Source: Rossellomorea aquimaris
Lineage (GTDB): Bacteria > Bacillota > Bacilli > Bacillales > Bacillaceae_B
Direction of reading: 5' to 3'
DNA length: 64,000 bases
Assembly: GCF_035590735.1 (NCBI RefSeq)
Contig: NZ_CP141595.1
Span: 2,389,001 to 2,453,000, forward strand
This document shows, in pieces, positions 24,445 through 33,849 of this stretch. Position 1 is the first letter of the stretch; the number at the start of each line of letters is the position of its first letter. The notes beneath the pieces are model-generated. The model saw only the letters and a list, made by a program, of their open reading frames with translations, was not told the origin of the DNA and ran no database searches. The translations under genes were made by a program, and so were the position numbers.

Positions 24445-25827
24445 TCAAAAAATTATATGTGCAATCACTACGACAATAGGTAGAGTAATGCATGTCCGGA
24501 TTAGAAAGATCAAAATCAAATCTACGATACTGACAGGCAGCTTCGAACCGAGAAGCAATCCACCCATTTCGGACATATAGATTAATTGTGTAACAGATAC
24601 ACATGCAATGACAAAACGGGTAAGTTCACTTTCAATTCCACTACCTATGACAGCAGGAAGGAACATATCGGCGAACCCGACGACCATGGTCTGGGCCGCT
24701 TCACTTGCTTCAGGAACTTGCATGATGGTAAGTATTGGTTCGAAAGGTTTCCCCAGATAGGTGAAAAAAGGTGTATACTCTGCTATCACTAACGCGACTG
24801 TCCCTATCGCCATAACGATCGGTAAGACCCCAAGCCACATATCCAATACGTTCTGAACACCTTCTTTCACCACAGAAACAGGTCCATTATTCTTTTTAGC
24901 CTTCGTTACAGCTTGATGAAAGCCCCATTTAACAACGGAGAAATCGGATGGAATCCCTGTTTCGTTTTTCAACTCTGTCTTTTCATAACCAGTATTCGGC
25001 TTTCTTGATAATGGTGGTATACGCGGCATGATCAGTGCCGCTACAAGCCCGGCAAAGATAATCGTTGCGTAATAGTGAAGGAAATATTGCTCTAAATTCA
25101 AATAAGAAATGACCACAATCGTAAACGTAATGGAAACAACAGAAAATGTAGTGGCTATCACAGCCGCTTCACGCTTGGTGTAATACCCTTCTTCATATTG
25201 CTTGGTCGTCAGCAGGACGCCTATTGTGCCGTCTCCCACCCATGACGCCAGGCAGTCGAGTGAAGATCGGCCCGGTAATGTAAAGACAGGTCTCATCACT
25301 TTCAGCAATAAGGCACCAAAGAACTCTAATAATCCAAAATTGAGAAGGAGCGGAAGCAGTAAACCTGCCAGTAGAAAAGTAGAAAATAAAATAGGAATCA
25401 GATCATAGATTAAGAGTCCACCTGTGTTTTCTGAGAAAACCATCCCAGGTCCTAATTGATAAATCGTCATCACGGCAAACACCGTGCCAAGGACACGTGC
25501 AGCGAGCCAAAACGGACTAATGATTAAAAGAGTGCTCATCAAATAATGACTCTTTGTAATAAAAGCTGGTTTGATCGTTATCCCTATGAGTGACCCTATG
25601 ACAGAGAACGCCATAATGAGCACAGTCATTACAGGGATAAACTCACCTAAATACACATTAATTTGTCCAGCTAAAAAAGCGACTGGAATCGTAATGCCGT
25701 CTTCCGTTGTAATCGGTACAATAAATAATAGTATTCCAATCAATGATGGAATCAGGAATTTCCATATGTCACTGGTGGTAAATGCTTTCGCTTCTATCTT
25801 TTCATTCGTTTGTGATACCCCATTCAT
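24445..25827 (-). CDS. yjiH: YjiH family membrane protein (nucleoside-recognition/Gate domain)
   Basis: A 460-residue integral membrane protein with about 11 hydrophobic helices and two Gate/nucleoside-recognition domains (SLDCLASWVGDGTIGVLLT and FADMFLPAVIGSGIESELTRF). YjiH proteins are uncharacterised transporters; in this operon the likely cargo is a D-amino acid or an N-acyl amino acid. GGTGGAG lies five bases before the ATG. It is the first structural gene after the regulator and precedes the deacylase by 17 bases. Confidence 0.85.
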   Translation of the reverse strand: MNGVSQTNEKIEAKAFTTSDIWKFLIPSLIGILLFIVPITTEDGITIPVAFLAGQINVYLGEFIPVMTVLIMAFSVIGSLIGITIKPAFITKSHYLMSTLLIISPFWLAARVLGTVFAVMTIYQLGPGMVFSENTGGLLIYDLIPILFSTFLLAGLLLPLLLNFGLLEFFGALLLKVMRPVFTLPGRSSLDCLASWVGDGTIGVLLTTKQYEEGYYTKREAAVIATTFSVVSITFTIVVISYLNLEQYFLHYYATIIFAGLVAALIMPRIPPLSRKPNTGYEKTELKNETGIPSDFSVVKWGFHQAVTKAKKNNGPVSVVKEGVQNVLDMWLGVLPIVMAIGTVALVIAEYTPFFTYLGKPFEPILTIMQVPEASEAAQTMVVGFADMFLPAVIGSGIESELTRFVIACVSVTQLIYMSEMGGLLLGSKLPVSIVDLILIFLIRTCITLPIVVVIAHIIF

Positions 25828-25847
25828 AAATTCTCCACCCCTCTGTT

Positions 25848-26705
25848 CTATTCAATAAATAACCCCTGATTTGTATATAATTGCTCTAGCTTTCTTTGCC
25901 GAATGCTTATGTTGTCTTGATCTCGATGTTGAATGCCTATTAAAATGATTTCAACTAAACTGACGACAGATGCAATCGAATGATGTCCTGAATTCATCCC
26001 TTCTTCGGTTGTGAGTGTAAGGTCAGAAATCTGCCCGAGGGGAGATAATTGTCTATTGGTGATTGCAATGACATAAGAGCCTCGTTCTTTTGCCTTCTCC
26101 ACAAGCTCAATGGATTCAGTGCGGAACCGGGGAAACGAAAACATAACCACAGTGGAACGTTGATCCAAATCACAAATATCTTCAGGGGAAAATCCTGTCG
26201 AACCAGAGAGGAATACGTTTGCCCTGTACTGTTTTAACGTATAATACATCCAATAAGCCGCTCCATAAGAACTTCCAAATCCACCGATATAAACTCGCTC
26301 TGATTTTATTAAGCGATCAATGGTTTTCCATATTTCTTTCACGTCTAGTTGATTCATTAGCTGTTCCAGTACGGATTTTTCTTTCTCAATGACCTTACTG
26401 AATACACTCTCCGCATCACCTTCTGTTGAGGATGAAGGAAATGATTCATTTTCATTAACCTGCTTCTTCTCTAACCAATCCCTTCTCACCACTTCCTGCA
26501 TTTCAGAATATCCTTTAAAGCCTAATGCATATCCTAGTCGAATCACAGTTGTTTCACTTACACCAACTTTCCTCCCCATCTGAAAAGCCGTGAGGATCGC
26601 TGCTTCACCTTGATGTTGAAGAATCAACTCAGCCACTTTTTTTTGTCCGGCAGATAAGGAAGAATAGTTTTCTTTAATGATTCGTGCAATTGATTTTCGA
26701 ACCAT
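25848..26705 (-). CDS. MurR/RpiR family transcriptional regulator
   Basis: A 285-residue regulator with an N-terminal HTH of the RpiR type (residues 1-80, with GVSETTVIRLGYALGFKGYSEMQ) and a C-terminal SIS domain (about 115-250, VYIGGFGSSYGAAYWMYYTLKQY). SIS domains bind sugar or amino-sugar phosphates, so the effector may link to cell-wall material, a source of D-amino acids. AAAGGAG precedes the ATG. It heads the operon; a palindrome overlapping its promoter is a candidate autoregulatory site. Confidence 0.9.
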   Translation of the reverse strand: MVRKSIARIIKENYSSLSAGQKKVAELILQHQGEAAILTAFQMGRKVGVSETTVIRLGYALGFKGYSEMQEVVRRDWLEKKQVNENESFPSSSTEGDAESVFSKVIEKEKSVLEQLMNQLDVKEIWKTIDRLIKSERVYIGGFGSSYGAAYWMYYTLKQYRANVFLSGSTGFSPEDICDLDQRSTVVMFSFPRFRTESIELVEKAKERGSYVIAITNRQLSPLGQISDLTLTTEEGMNSGHHSIASVVSLVEIILIGIQHRDQDNISIRQRKLEQLYTNQGLFIE

Positions 26706-26749
26706 GATTTCTCCTTTCTATTCATTGAAGGAAATCCTTCTTTTTTTAT

Positions 26750-26779
26750 AGTATATTGTATTATATACTTCATAATCAA
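26750..26779 (-). promoter_or_regulatory. Promoter of the rpiR-yjiH operon with overlapping palindrome
   Basis: Minus-strand TTGATT (26774-26779), 18-base spacer, TATACT (26750-26755). AGTATAT-N6-ATATACT (26750-26769) is a perfect seven-pair palindrome covering the -10 and half the spacer, as expected for a repressor operator. Confidence 0.65.
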
Positions 26780-26861
26780 TGAGAAATTTTATAATTCTGA
26801 TATTTAAGGGTGAAAAGAATGCAATCGATGCGAACTGTTTTCTTAAAAAGATTCACAACCT

Positions 26862-26899
26862 AAAAATGGAGTCCGATATAAAATATCAGACTCCATTTT
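26862..26899 (-). terminator. Terminator of the peptidoglycan-binding-protein gene
   Basis: AAAATGGAGTC (26863-26873) and GACTCCATTTT (26889-26899) form a perfect 11-bp stem, with T's after it on the minus strand. Confidence 0.85.
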
Positions 26900-26936
26900 A
26901 TGGAATACCATTGAATGATTACTTGTTTGATTAATC

Positions 26937-27743
26937 CTAGTTACTTTCTTGTGATCCTTTATATTGTTTTGGTTCCTTCGCTGGTTCTTTTGATGGTTCT
27001 TTTACTGGTTCTTTTACTGGTTCTTTTACTGGTTCTTTCGCTGGTTCTTTTGCTGGTTCTTTACTTGGTTCTTCAAATTTTACAGGACCTTCTTTTTCAG
27101 GTTTTTGTTCTTCTCCCAGGTCTTCTTCTTTTTCTTGGCCATCACCTGTTCCTTGACCTTCACCTGCTCCTTGGCCATCACCCGTTCCTTGACCTTCACC
27201 TGCTCCTTGGCCTTCACCTGTTCCTTGACCTTCACCCGCTCCTTGGCCTTCACCTGTTCCCTGGCCTTCACCTGTTCCCTGGCCTTCACCTGCTCCTTGG
27301 CCTTCACCCGTTCCTTGACCTTCACCCGCTCCTTGGCCTTCACCTGTTCCTTGACCTTCTCCTGCTCCTTGGCCTTCGTTTTGACCACCTGATGGTGATG
27401 GAAACTTTAGTTTTGAGTAAGTATAAGTAATTGATTCGAACGTTTTATTATCCACTGCACCTGTAACTGGGAGACCATGTTTTTTCTGAAAATACTTCAC
27501 TCCCTGAACAGTGGTCCCATCATACTTCCCATGAATTTTACCTGCGTAGCTCCCTATGGACTTAAGCATTCCCTGTATGACGTAAACATCGGGTCCTTTT
27601 GCATCTTTTCCAACAGCACTACTGACTGATGACATGGAAAGGAGCAATATAAGAGCTAACACAAAAGTACCAAGCCCCTTAATGATTTTATCCGCCAGGC
27701 TGCTTTTTTCTTTGTAAGATCTTTTGGTTAAATACTTTTTCAT
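26937..27743 (-). CDS. Secreted peptidoglycan-binding protein with EGQGAG and KEP repeats
   Basis: A 268-residue protein. Residues 1-23 are basic, 24-43 a hydrophobic signal sequence, 50-107 a PG_binding_1 domain (VIQGMLKSIGSYAGKIHGKYDGTTVQ split as VIQGMLKSIG and GVKYFQKKHGLPVTG). Residues 123-203 hold 13 six-residue units EGQGAG/EGQGTG, and residues 227-258 hold eight KEP-type units (AKEP, VKEP, SKEP). No hydrolase domain is present, so it probably binds the wall and displays a flexible tail. It lies downstream of cwlJ on the same strand but behind a terminator. Repeat number is likely to vary between strains. Confidence 0.82.
   Translation of the reverse strand: MKKYLTKRSYKEKSSLADKIIKGLGTFVLALILLLSMSSVSSAVGKDAKGPDVYVIQGMLKSIGSYAGKIHGKYDGTTVQGVKYFQKKHGLPVTGAVDNKTFESITYTYSKLKFPSPSGGQNEGQGAGEGQGTGEGQGAGEGQGTGEGQGAGEGQGTGEGQGTGEGQGAGEGQGTGEGQGAGEGQGTGDGQGAGEGQGTGDGQEKEEDLGEEQKPEKEGPVKFEEPSKEPAKEPAKEPVKEPVKEPVKEPSKEPAKEPKQYKGSQESN
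26970..27065 (-). repeat. Coding tandem repeat, KEP units
   Basis: Eight 12-base units encode AKEP, VKEP or SKEP in the C-terminal tail of the peptidoglycan-binding protein. Confidence 0.8.
27135..27377 (-). repeat. Coding tandem repeat, 18-base EGQGAG/EGQGTG units
   Basis: Thirteen 18-base units in one frame, alternating Ala and Thr at the fifth residue, with two Glu-to-Asp changes near the end. Confidence 0.9.
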
Positions 27744-27948
27744 TTCAGTACACCATCCTTATGTTGAGAGTTATCGTTACAAATCTTACTATCTCCAAAA
27801 CATCTCGTATCATGACGCGAATTACGAACATTTTTTCAGATAAATTTTACAGACCTTTATGTATTATTGAAAAGAATTCCAAACTAGCATATTTGAACAT
27901 TAATGGGAATTCCCCATCTCCCACTTTAAAGAAAAGGATGTGAACAGA

Positions 27949-27986
27949 GCAAAAAAAAACAAAAAACACTTGAAAAATTCAAATGT
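27949..27986 (-). terminator. Terminator after cwlJ
   Basis: ACACTTGAA (27966-27974) and TTCAAATGT (27978-27986) pair, with a long T-run on the minus strand. Confidence 0.8.
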
Positions 27987-28028
27987 TTTTTTGTCCGATA
28001 TTTTAAATACAATATAAATGTATTCTTC

Positions 28029-28469
28029 CTACCCTTGCAAACCGGATTGAAAAACAGTTGGACAATCAGTACGGGTAGGCTGATAAAAGCAATGACTTTT
28101 AAACCGGCCTGAGTTTGCTTGATTATACCATTTACTTGGACAATTTCCAGATGGCTTGAAAAACCACATGCTAAAACTTGCAGGATGTATTCTTCGGCCA
28201 TTTATTACTTTTCTGGCCATGTCGAGTTCATTACTTCTTGCCCTTTGATAAAAGTATCCTTTTTGCGTTGCTTCGAATCCCCCAGGGCTTTGGTAGACCA
28301 TTTGCTTAATGCTTCGGATATTCTTAAAATCCAAACAATCACCTAATACCCGATTTACCCCTACATTCCCGACCATCATCATCCCTTGATTTCCTTCACC
28401 CTCAGCTTCTGCTCTCATTAACCTGGCAAGAAGTTTAACTTCCTCTTCGTTATGCTTTATTAACGGCAC
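28029..28469 (-). CDS. cwlJ: Spore cortex-lytic enzyme CwlJ
   Basis: A 146-residue cell-wall hydrolase (Hydrolase_2/SleB-CwlJ fold) that degrades cortex peptidoglycan during germination. Recognisable are LLARLMRAEAEGEGNQGMMMVGNVGVNRV (in part: RAEAEGEG, catalytic Glu region), YFYQRARSNE and WYNQANSGRFKSHCFYQPT. It has no signal peptide, as usual for CwlJ, which is laid down in the coat. GTG 28469 is taken as start since GGGGGAGGG lies seven bases before it, and it aligns with the family start; an ATG six codons earlier is weaker. A sigma-E-like promoter is visible upstream. Confidence 0.93.
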   Translation of the reverse strand: MPLIKHNEEEVKLLARLMRAEAEGEGNQGMMMVGNVGVNRVLGDCLDFKNIRSIKQMVYQSPGGFEATQKGYFYQRARSNELDMARKVINGRRIHPASFSMWFFKPSGNCPSKWYNQANSGRFKSHCFYQPTRTDCPTVFQSGLQG

Positions 28470-28499
28470 TCTATCACCCTCCCCCATATCCTCATATCA

Positions 28500-28529
28500 A
28501 ATATATGGGTGATCGGACTGTCCTATACT
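28500..28529 (-). promoter_or_regulatory. Sigma-E-like promoter of cwlJ
   Basis: Minus-strand AGTATAG (28523-28529), 15-base spacer, CATATATT (28500-28507), matching the -10 pattern CATANNNT. cwlJ is sigma-E dependent in Bacillus subtilis. Confidence 0.6.
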
Positions 28530-28562
28530 CAGTGCCCAATCAACATCATCAGAAAATGGAAA

Positions 28563-28588
28563 GAAGGTCCCGTTAAAGGACCTTCATT
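28563..28588 (-). terminator. Terminator of the acyl-CoA ligase gene
   Basis: GAAGGTCC (28563-28570) and GGACCTTC (28578-28585) form a perfect stem; the minus-strand tail is CTTTCCATTTT. Confidence 0.75.
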
Positions 28589-30151
28589 TTATCGTGTATT
28601 TTCTTTCCGAACAATATTATCTCTAAGTAAAAACTTTTGAATCTTACCACTTGCATTACGAGGAAGTTCTTCTACGAATATATATTCACGGGGCCGCTTA
28701 TAATCCGCCAACAAATCCCCAGTTTTCAAAAAGAGATCGAGATCTTGCGAAGACAATGAAGGATTTTTGGACACAACAACCGCAATCACCTGTTCTCCCC
28801 ATTTTTCATTAGGCTGGCCGAGGACGGCAACATCTACAACATCTTCATGGGCATGCAGGGCATCTTCGACCTCACGGGGATACACATTTTCTCCACCCGA
28901 TATCACCATATCATCCACCCGATCAGCGACGTATAGATACCCTTCTTCATCCATATAACCCAGATCACTGGAATGGTACCAGCCTTTATACAATGCTCTT
29001 TCCGTCGCTTCCCTGCGATTGAAATATTCAAGCATGGTACAGGAACCGCGAACAATGATTTCCCCGATTTCCCCAGGCTTGCAAAGATCATCCGGCTCAG
29101 AAGGACCATTTTCATTCGGTTTGACTACCCGTATTTCATGATTATAGGCAGCCCTTCCTGCCGAGCCTGTCTTGGTTAGCTGCTCATCCTGGAGGAGGAA
29201 GGTAACCGCCGGACCCATCTCAGTCTGACCATAGGCTTGTATCAGGTCAATCTTCATTTTCTCATGGAGAGCCCTCACGAGTACCGGGGCCATTGGGGCT
29301 GCCCCATAAAGACCGATCCGTAAAGAAGAAGTATCATAATCATCCACCCCATGTTGCAGAAGCATGTTCCACATCGTTGGAGCAGCGAAAAAGGAAGTGA
29401 CCTTTTCCCGTTCAATCACTTCCAATACGGTTTGAGGTTGAAACTGATGAACGATAATATTCTTCGCTCCAGCTTGAACCCGCGGAAGGAAGCAGCAATG
29501 AAGCTCGGCACAATGAAACATAGGTGCTGTAACAAGTCCGATGTCATTTGGTGTCAACCCCATAACAGACGTACAAATCAAGCTTTGCTCAGCCATATCC
29601 CTATGTCTGTGCAGCACACCCTTTGGCCTCCCGGTAGTCCCGCTCGTGTACATAATCGCATATGCGTCTGTTTCTTCTACAGGGATGTCTATTAAGTCAT
29701 TCGAACATGGATTCACAACGTCTTTATAGCTTTGAGAAAAGGCAGGTGCATCTTCTCCAACATACCAAAAGAGGGTCTGTGGAAAGTCTTGCGAAATCTG
29801 CTGGATCGGAAGGGTGAGGGCTTCTTCAAATATCATGACCTTTGGTTTGGCATCTTCTAAAATGTAGTGTATTTCTTGAGCCTTCAACCGGAAGTTAATT
29901 GGGTTAATCACCGCACCGATCTTTCCACACGCAAAGTACACAGTTGCTAACTCCAGCGTATTAAATAGATACGTCGAAACCCGATCTCCTTTTTTCACAC
30001 CTGCCTTTAGCAACGCATTGGCAGCACGATGAACTTCATCCTGCCACTGTGCAAAAGTTAACCGGGTACCTGTTTTCTCCTCTACAATCGCCTCCTTGTT
30101 CCGAAATTTTTCTACCGATTGATCAAAAATGGATCCTGTTGTTGCGTACAT
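28589..30151 (-). CDS. AMP-dependent acyl-CoA synthetase
   Basis: A 520-residue ANL-family ligase that activates a carboxylic acid to acyl-AMP and then acyl-CoA. The P-loop YTSGTTGRPKGV, the QAYGQTEMG motif, the hinge VADRVDDMVISGGENVYP and the catalytic lysine in NASGKIQK are present. It resembles medium/long-chain fatty acyl-CoA synthetases. It is a single-gene unit with AAAGGGGGAG before its ATG, distinct from the ligase inside the TetR cluster at 47551-49155. Chain-length preference cannot be read from the sequence. Confidence 0.88.
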   Translation of the reverse strand: MYATTGSIFDQSVEKFRNKEAIVEEKTGTRLTFAQWQDEVHRAANALLKAGVKKGDRVSTYLFNTLELATVYFACGKIGAVINPINFRLKAQEIHYILEDAKPKVMIFEEALTLPIQQISQDFPQTLFWYVGEDAPAFSQSYKDVVNPCSNDLIDIPVEETDAYAIMYTSGTTGRPKGVLHRHRDMAEQSLICTSVMGLTPNDIGLVTAPMFHCAELHCCFLPRVQAGAKNIIVHQFQPQTVLEVIEREKVTSFFAAPTMWNMLLQHGVDDYDTSSLRIGLYGAAPMAPVLVRALHEKMKIDLIQAYGQTEMGPAVTFLLQDEQLTKTGSAGRAAYNHEIRVVKPNENGPSEPDDLCKPGEIGEIIVRGSCTMLEYFNRREATERALYKGWYHSSDLGYMDEEGYLYVADRVDDMVISGGENVYPREVEDALHAHEDVVDVAVLGQPNEKWGEQVIAVVVSKNPSLSSQDLDLFLKTGDLLADYKRPREYIFVEELPRNASGKIQKFLLRDNIVRKENTR

Positions 30152-30274
30152 ACTTCTCCCCCTTTAATTTAAGGTATATCCCCATATTGAAACATTCCCT
30201 AATCAATTATGTTCGAGATGATTGTACGTATACCCTTCTTTGTAATCTGATAATTCTGAAATTTACTCATAAAG

Positions 30275-30310
30275 AAAAACGTCACCTTCCAATCGTGAAA
30301 AGGTGACGTT
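30275..30310 (-). terminator. Terminator after pbuX
   Basis: AACGTCACCTT (30278-30288) and AAGGTGACGTT (30300-30310) form a perfect 11-bp stem, with T's on the minus-strand side. Confidence 0.9.
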
Positions 30311-30327
30311 CTTTTCTATTTCGATGA

Positions 30328-31631
30328 TTATGACGCTTTCTGTTCATTCAACACAACATTGAGCTTGCGTTTAGAAAAAACGTTAAAAAACATATTCAAA
30401 CCAATGGCTGTTATACTTCCAGCAACAATCCCGTTATCCGTCAAGATTCGGATGCTGGATGGCATTTGGGCAAATAATTCCGGAACAGCAGTTACTCCTA
30501 ATCCCATTCCAACTGAACAGGCAATGATCAATAGATTTTCCTGAGATGCAAAATTCACATGGCTAAGCATCTTGATCCCATAAGCTACGACCATCCCGAA
30601 CATGGCCACCATCGCCCCGCCCAATACTGAAGCAGGAATCACTGTCGTTAATGCACCAATCTTAGGTACCAATCCAAGTATCACGAGAAATGCTCCTGTT
30701 GCATAAATCACACTGTTGCGTTTGACGCCTGAAAGCTGGACCAAGCCTACGTTTTGTGAATAAGCAGTGTAGGGGAATGCGTTGAACAATCCACCTAGTA
30801 CGATTGCCAGCCCTTCTGCACGGTAACCCCTTGATAAATCCTCTTCTGAAACCTCTTTATCGCTGATATCAGCGAGAGCAAAATAAACTCCTGTAGATTC
30901 CACCAAACTCACCATTGCTACTAATATCATGGTTAGGATCGCCGTTATTTCAAACGTCGGCATTCCAAAGTAAAGGGGTTTTGCCATATGAAACCAGGAG
31001 GCATCCCCAACCGCACTAAAGTCTACTTTTCCCAAAACAAATGCGACGGCTGTTCCTGCCATCAATCCAAGTAAAATGGAGACAGAGCGAACAAAACCGG
31101 TAAAGAATTTATAAAGGATCAAAATAAAGAACAATGTTCCAAACGCAAGAGACAAATTTTCCAATGAACCGAAATCAGCACTCCCTTGTCCCCCTGCCAT
31201 ATTGTTCATGGCTACTGGTATCAAGGTAATCCCTATGATTGTTACTACAGAACCAGTGACTACAGGAGGGAAGAAACGAACCAGCTTCCCAAAGTACTTA
31301 CTGATTACAACAACGAATAAACCTGAAACGAGTATCGAACCGTAGATCGCCGAAATTCCATACTGCCCACCAATCGCAATCATTGGCCCAACTGCCGTAA
31401 ACGTACATCCGAGTACTACCGGAAGTCCTATCCCAAAGAAGCGATTCTTCCATACTTGCAATAAGGTGGCAATCCCGCACATAAAGATATCAATGGATAC
31501 AAGATAAGTAAGCTGTTCTCCCGTTAATCCCAATGCTCCTCCTACGATCAGTGGGACGATGACCGCTCCCGCATACATAGCAAGAACGTGCTGAATACCG
31601 AGTGACGCGAGTTTAATAGGCTGATTTTTCA

Positions 31632-31632
<1 letters not shown>
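30328..31632 (-). CDS. pbuX: Xanthine permease PbuX
   Basis: A 434-residue NCS2 symporter with about 12-14 helices. It has the family signatures LGIQHVLAMYAGAVIVPLI (in part QHVLAMYAG), the VESTGVYFALAD helix with the substrate-binding Glu region and SQNVGLVQLSGVKRNSV. It imports xanthine for salvage by Xpt. The reading frame starts one base inside the xpt stop codon, so the two genes are coupled and share the guanine riboswitch upstream of xpt. Confidence 0.95.
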
Positions 31633-32234
<602 letters not shown>

Positions 32235-32261
32235 TTACTGTAATAGAACCTGGAAGTGAAC

Positions 32262-32426
32262 AAAAAAACCCAAAGGCTATTGTCCTCTGGCTAGAGTGAG
32301 ACAATGACCTTTGGGTTAGGCAAAGAGCGTCCATATTGACGGACAATCCATTGCTCACTCATAGTCGAATCATTTACGGTAATCCGGTAGAAACTCGCGA
32401 GCCATATCCCCGCTATTATATGAGTG
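32262..32426 (-). ncRNA. Guanine (purine) riboswitch with terminator
   Basis: Aptamer 32354-32426 on the minus strand: P1 CACTCAT/ATGAGTG, the L2 and L3 loop sequences and the conserved TTTCTACC and CGACTATG junctions. The specificity base is C (in TTCGACTATG), so guanine rather than adenine is sensed. A terminator follows (arms 32267-32276 and 32308-32317, seven-T tail). High guanine should switch off xpt-pbuX. Confidence 0.96.
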
Positions 32427-32453
32427 AAAACGAATATTGATTTGATATTGGAT

Positions 32454-32482
32454 AGTATAACGGGAACTCAGCAGTTTGTAAA
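32454..32482 (-). promoter_or_regulatory. Promoter of xpt-pbuX
   Basis: Minus-strand TTTACA (32477-32482), 17-base spacer, TATACT (32454-32459), 28 bases before the aptamer. Confidence 0.8.
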
Positions 32483-32539
32483 GGTTCATTTCTTAACAAT
32501 TTACACACTTTTTTTTATAATGTTCGTATAATGAGTAAT

Positions 32540-32570
32540 CGGGCATAAAGTTTCATCCACTTTACACCCG
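32540..32570 (-). terminator. Hairpin at the end of the cys-sir operon
   Basis: CGGGTGTAAAGT and ACTTTATGCCCG (32540-32551 and 32559-32570) pair over 12 positions and include the sirC stop codon. No T-run follows, so it may protect the 3' end rather than terminate. Confidence 0.45.
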
Positions 32571-33113
32571 TTCAGAAAGTTCCTTTAACAGCTTCCTTTT
32601 TTCCCCTTCAGATAATTCTGATGCCTTGATTTCTTTTCTTTTTGTGGCCATGAAAGCAAGCTTTTCTATATAGGAATCATCAATCGGTTGGAAGAATTGT
32701 TTGGTAAGCCTTTTAGCTAACAATGGACTTGCTCCGCCGGTTGAAACGGCAATCGTTAAATTTCCTTTTTGTCTAAAGGAGACCATTTGCATATTGCCGC
32801 AATCACCGTCATCCACCACGCATATAAGTTGATTTTCCTCAGAGTGCATTTTCACCCGTTCATTAACCCATCTTTCATTCGTGGCAGCGATGACGATAAA
32901 AGCATCTTGTAAATCTTCTCGTTCTACTTCTCTTTTGACCCATATGATTCTATTTTCTTCATGTAATGCTTGAATTCCATCAACAGCGTAAGGACTGATG
33001 ACTGTTATCATCGCTCCTTGCTCTAGAAATACAGAGAGCTTCCGATATGCCACTTTCCCTCCGCCTACAATCGTTACTTGTTTTCCGTTCACATCAATCA
33101 TGACAGGCAGCAT
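32562..33113 (-). CDS. sirC: Precorrin-2 dehydrogenase (siroheme synthesis)
   Basis: A 183-residue NAD-dependent enzyme oxidising precorrin-2 to sirohydrochlorin. The Rossmann motif VTIVGGGKVAYRK and the VIAATNERWVN and VSTGGASPLLAKRL segments define the MET8/SirC family. It lacks the chelatase and methyltransferase modules of CysG; those functions are in the two genes before it. It overlaps the sirB 3' end by 20 bases. Last gene of the sulfate-assimilation operon, supplying siroheme to the sulfite reductase. Confidence 0.92.
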   Translation of the reverse strand: MLPVMIDVNGKQVTIVGGGKVAYRKLSVFLEQGAMITVISPYAVDGIQALHEENRIIWVKREVEREDLQDAFIVIAATNERWVNERVKMHSEENQLICVVDDGDCGNMQMVSFRQKGNLTIAVSTGGASPLLAKRLTKQFFQPIDDSYIEKLAFMATKRKEIKASELSEGEKRKLLKELSERV

Positions 33114-33849
33114 GTAATTCTCCTTTCACGCAGAGGGTTTCATTCACACGGTCCAGGAATGCATCTTCCACAAGGGGGTCATACCCTAAATAATCACCCA
33201 GAATGATATGCGCATTTTCCGTTTGGCTGATCTCCCTTTCAATTCCTTTCATGAGTAAACCGGTAAACAGCAAGTAGGGAATGAAAATGACGTTTCCATC
33301 TGTATTCTTTACAGATGCCAATGTGTCCAAAAAGCTTGGTGAGGCTGCTGTTAAGTAACAGGTCCTTACATCTGCTAACTTGGTCTTGGCTTGCACAAGT
33401 TCAGCAAGGGCTCCTAAATCCTTTGTAACATCGGGGTCTGAACTTCCTCTCCCGATCAATACGGCAACGGTCGAAGAGTCAATTGAAGCAGCATCGCGTA
33501 TTTTCTTTATAACACTTTCAGCCATTTTATCGTGAACCCCAATGGGCTTTCCATACGTTACCGTAATCCAGGGATAGGCTTCTTGACAGGTTTGAATTTC
33601 ATCTGGAATGTCTTTTTTTGCATGAACCGCAGTCAAAAGGAGAAGGGGAACGACGGAAACGTGTGAAGCTCCTTTCTCCACGCATGCTTTAAACCCTTCT
33701 TCGATGGAAGGTGATGCAAGTTCAAGAAAGCTTATTTCCTGGATTTCCACTTCCACTTGGTTCTGGCACCTTTTAATAAAATCTATGGCTTCTTCACGGG
33801 CTTTCCTAATACGACTTCCATGGCACACGTATAAGATCGCGCGTTTCAT
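33094..33849 (-). CDS. sirB: Sirohydrochlorin ferrochelatase
   Basis: A 251-residue CbiX/SirB protein that inserts Fe(II) into sirohydrochlorin. The catalytic His is in YVCHGSRIRKAREEA, a second one in LLTAVHAKKDIP. Two CbiX-like halves are visible (the second around residues 115-230). The ATG follows the cobA stop directly. The C-terminal region overlaps sirC by 20 bases. Confidence 0.92.
   Translation of the reverse strand: MKRAILYVCHGSRIRKAREEAIDFIKRCQNQVEVEIQEISFLELASPSIEEGFKACVEKGASHVSVVPLLLLTAVHAKKDIPDEIQTCQEAYPWITVTYGKPIGVHDKMAESVIKKIRDAASIDSSTVAVLIGRGSSDPDVTKDLGALAELVQAKTKLADVRTCYLTAASPSFLDTLASVKNTDGNVIFIPYLLFTGLLMKGIEREISQTENAHIILGDYLGYDPLVEDAFLDRVNETLCVKGELHAACHD

Noticed and set aside
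24428..24604. N-terminal extension of the M20 amidohydrolase
   Set aside because: It lies inside the yjiH gene and lacks similarity; AGGAGG precedes ATG 24427.
27135..27377. Regular 18-base spacing looking like a CRISPR array
   Set aside because: There are no unique spacers; the units are adjacent and in frame, encoding EGQGAG/T.
26915..27430. Long Leu-rich open frame on the + strand
   Set aside because: It is the antisense reading of the tandem repeats in the peptidoglycan-binding protein; the low-complexity Leu/Val run has no start signal.
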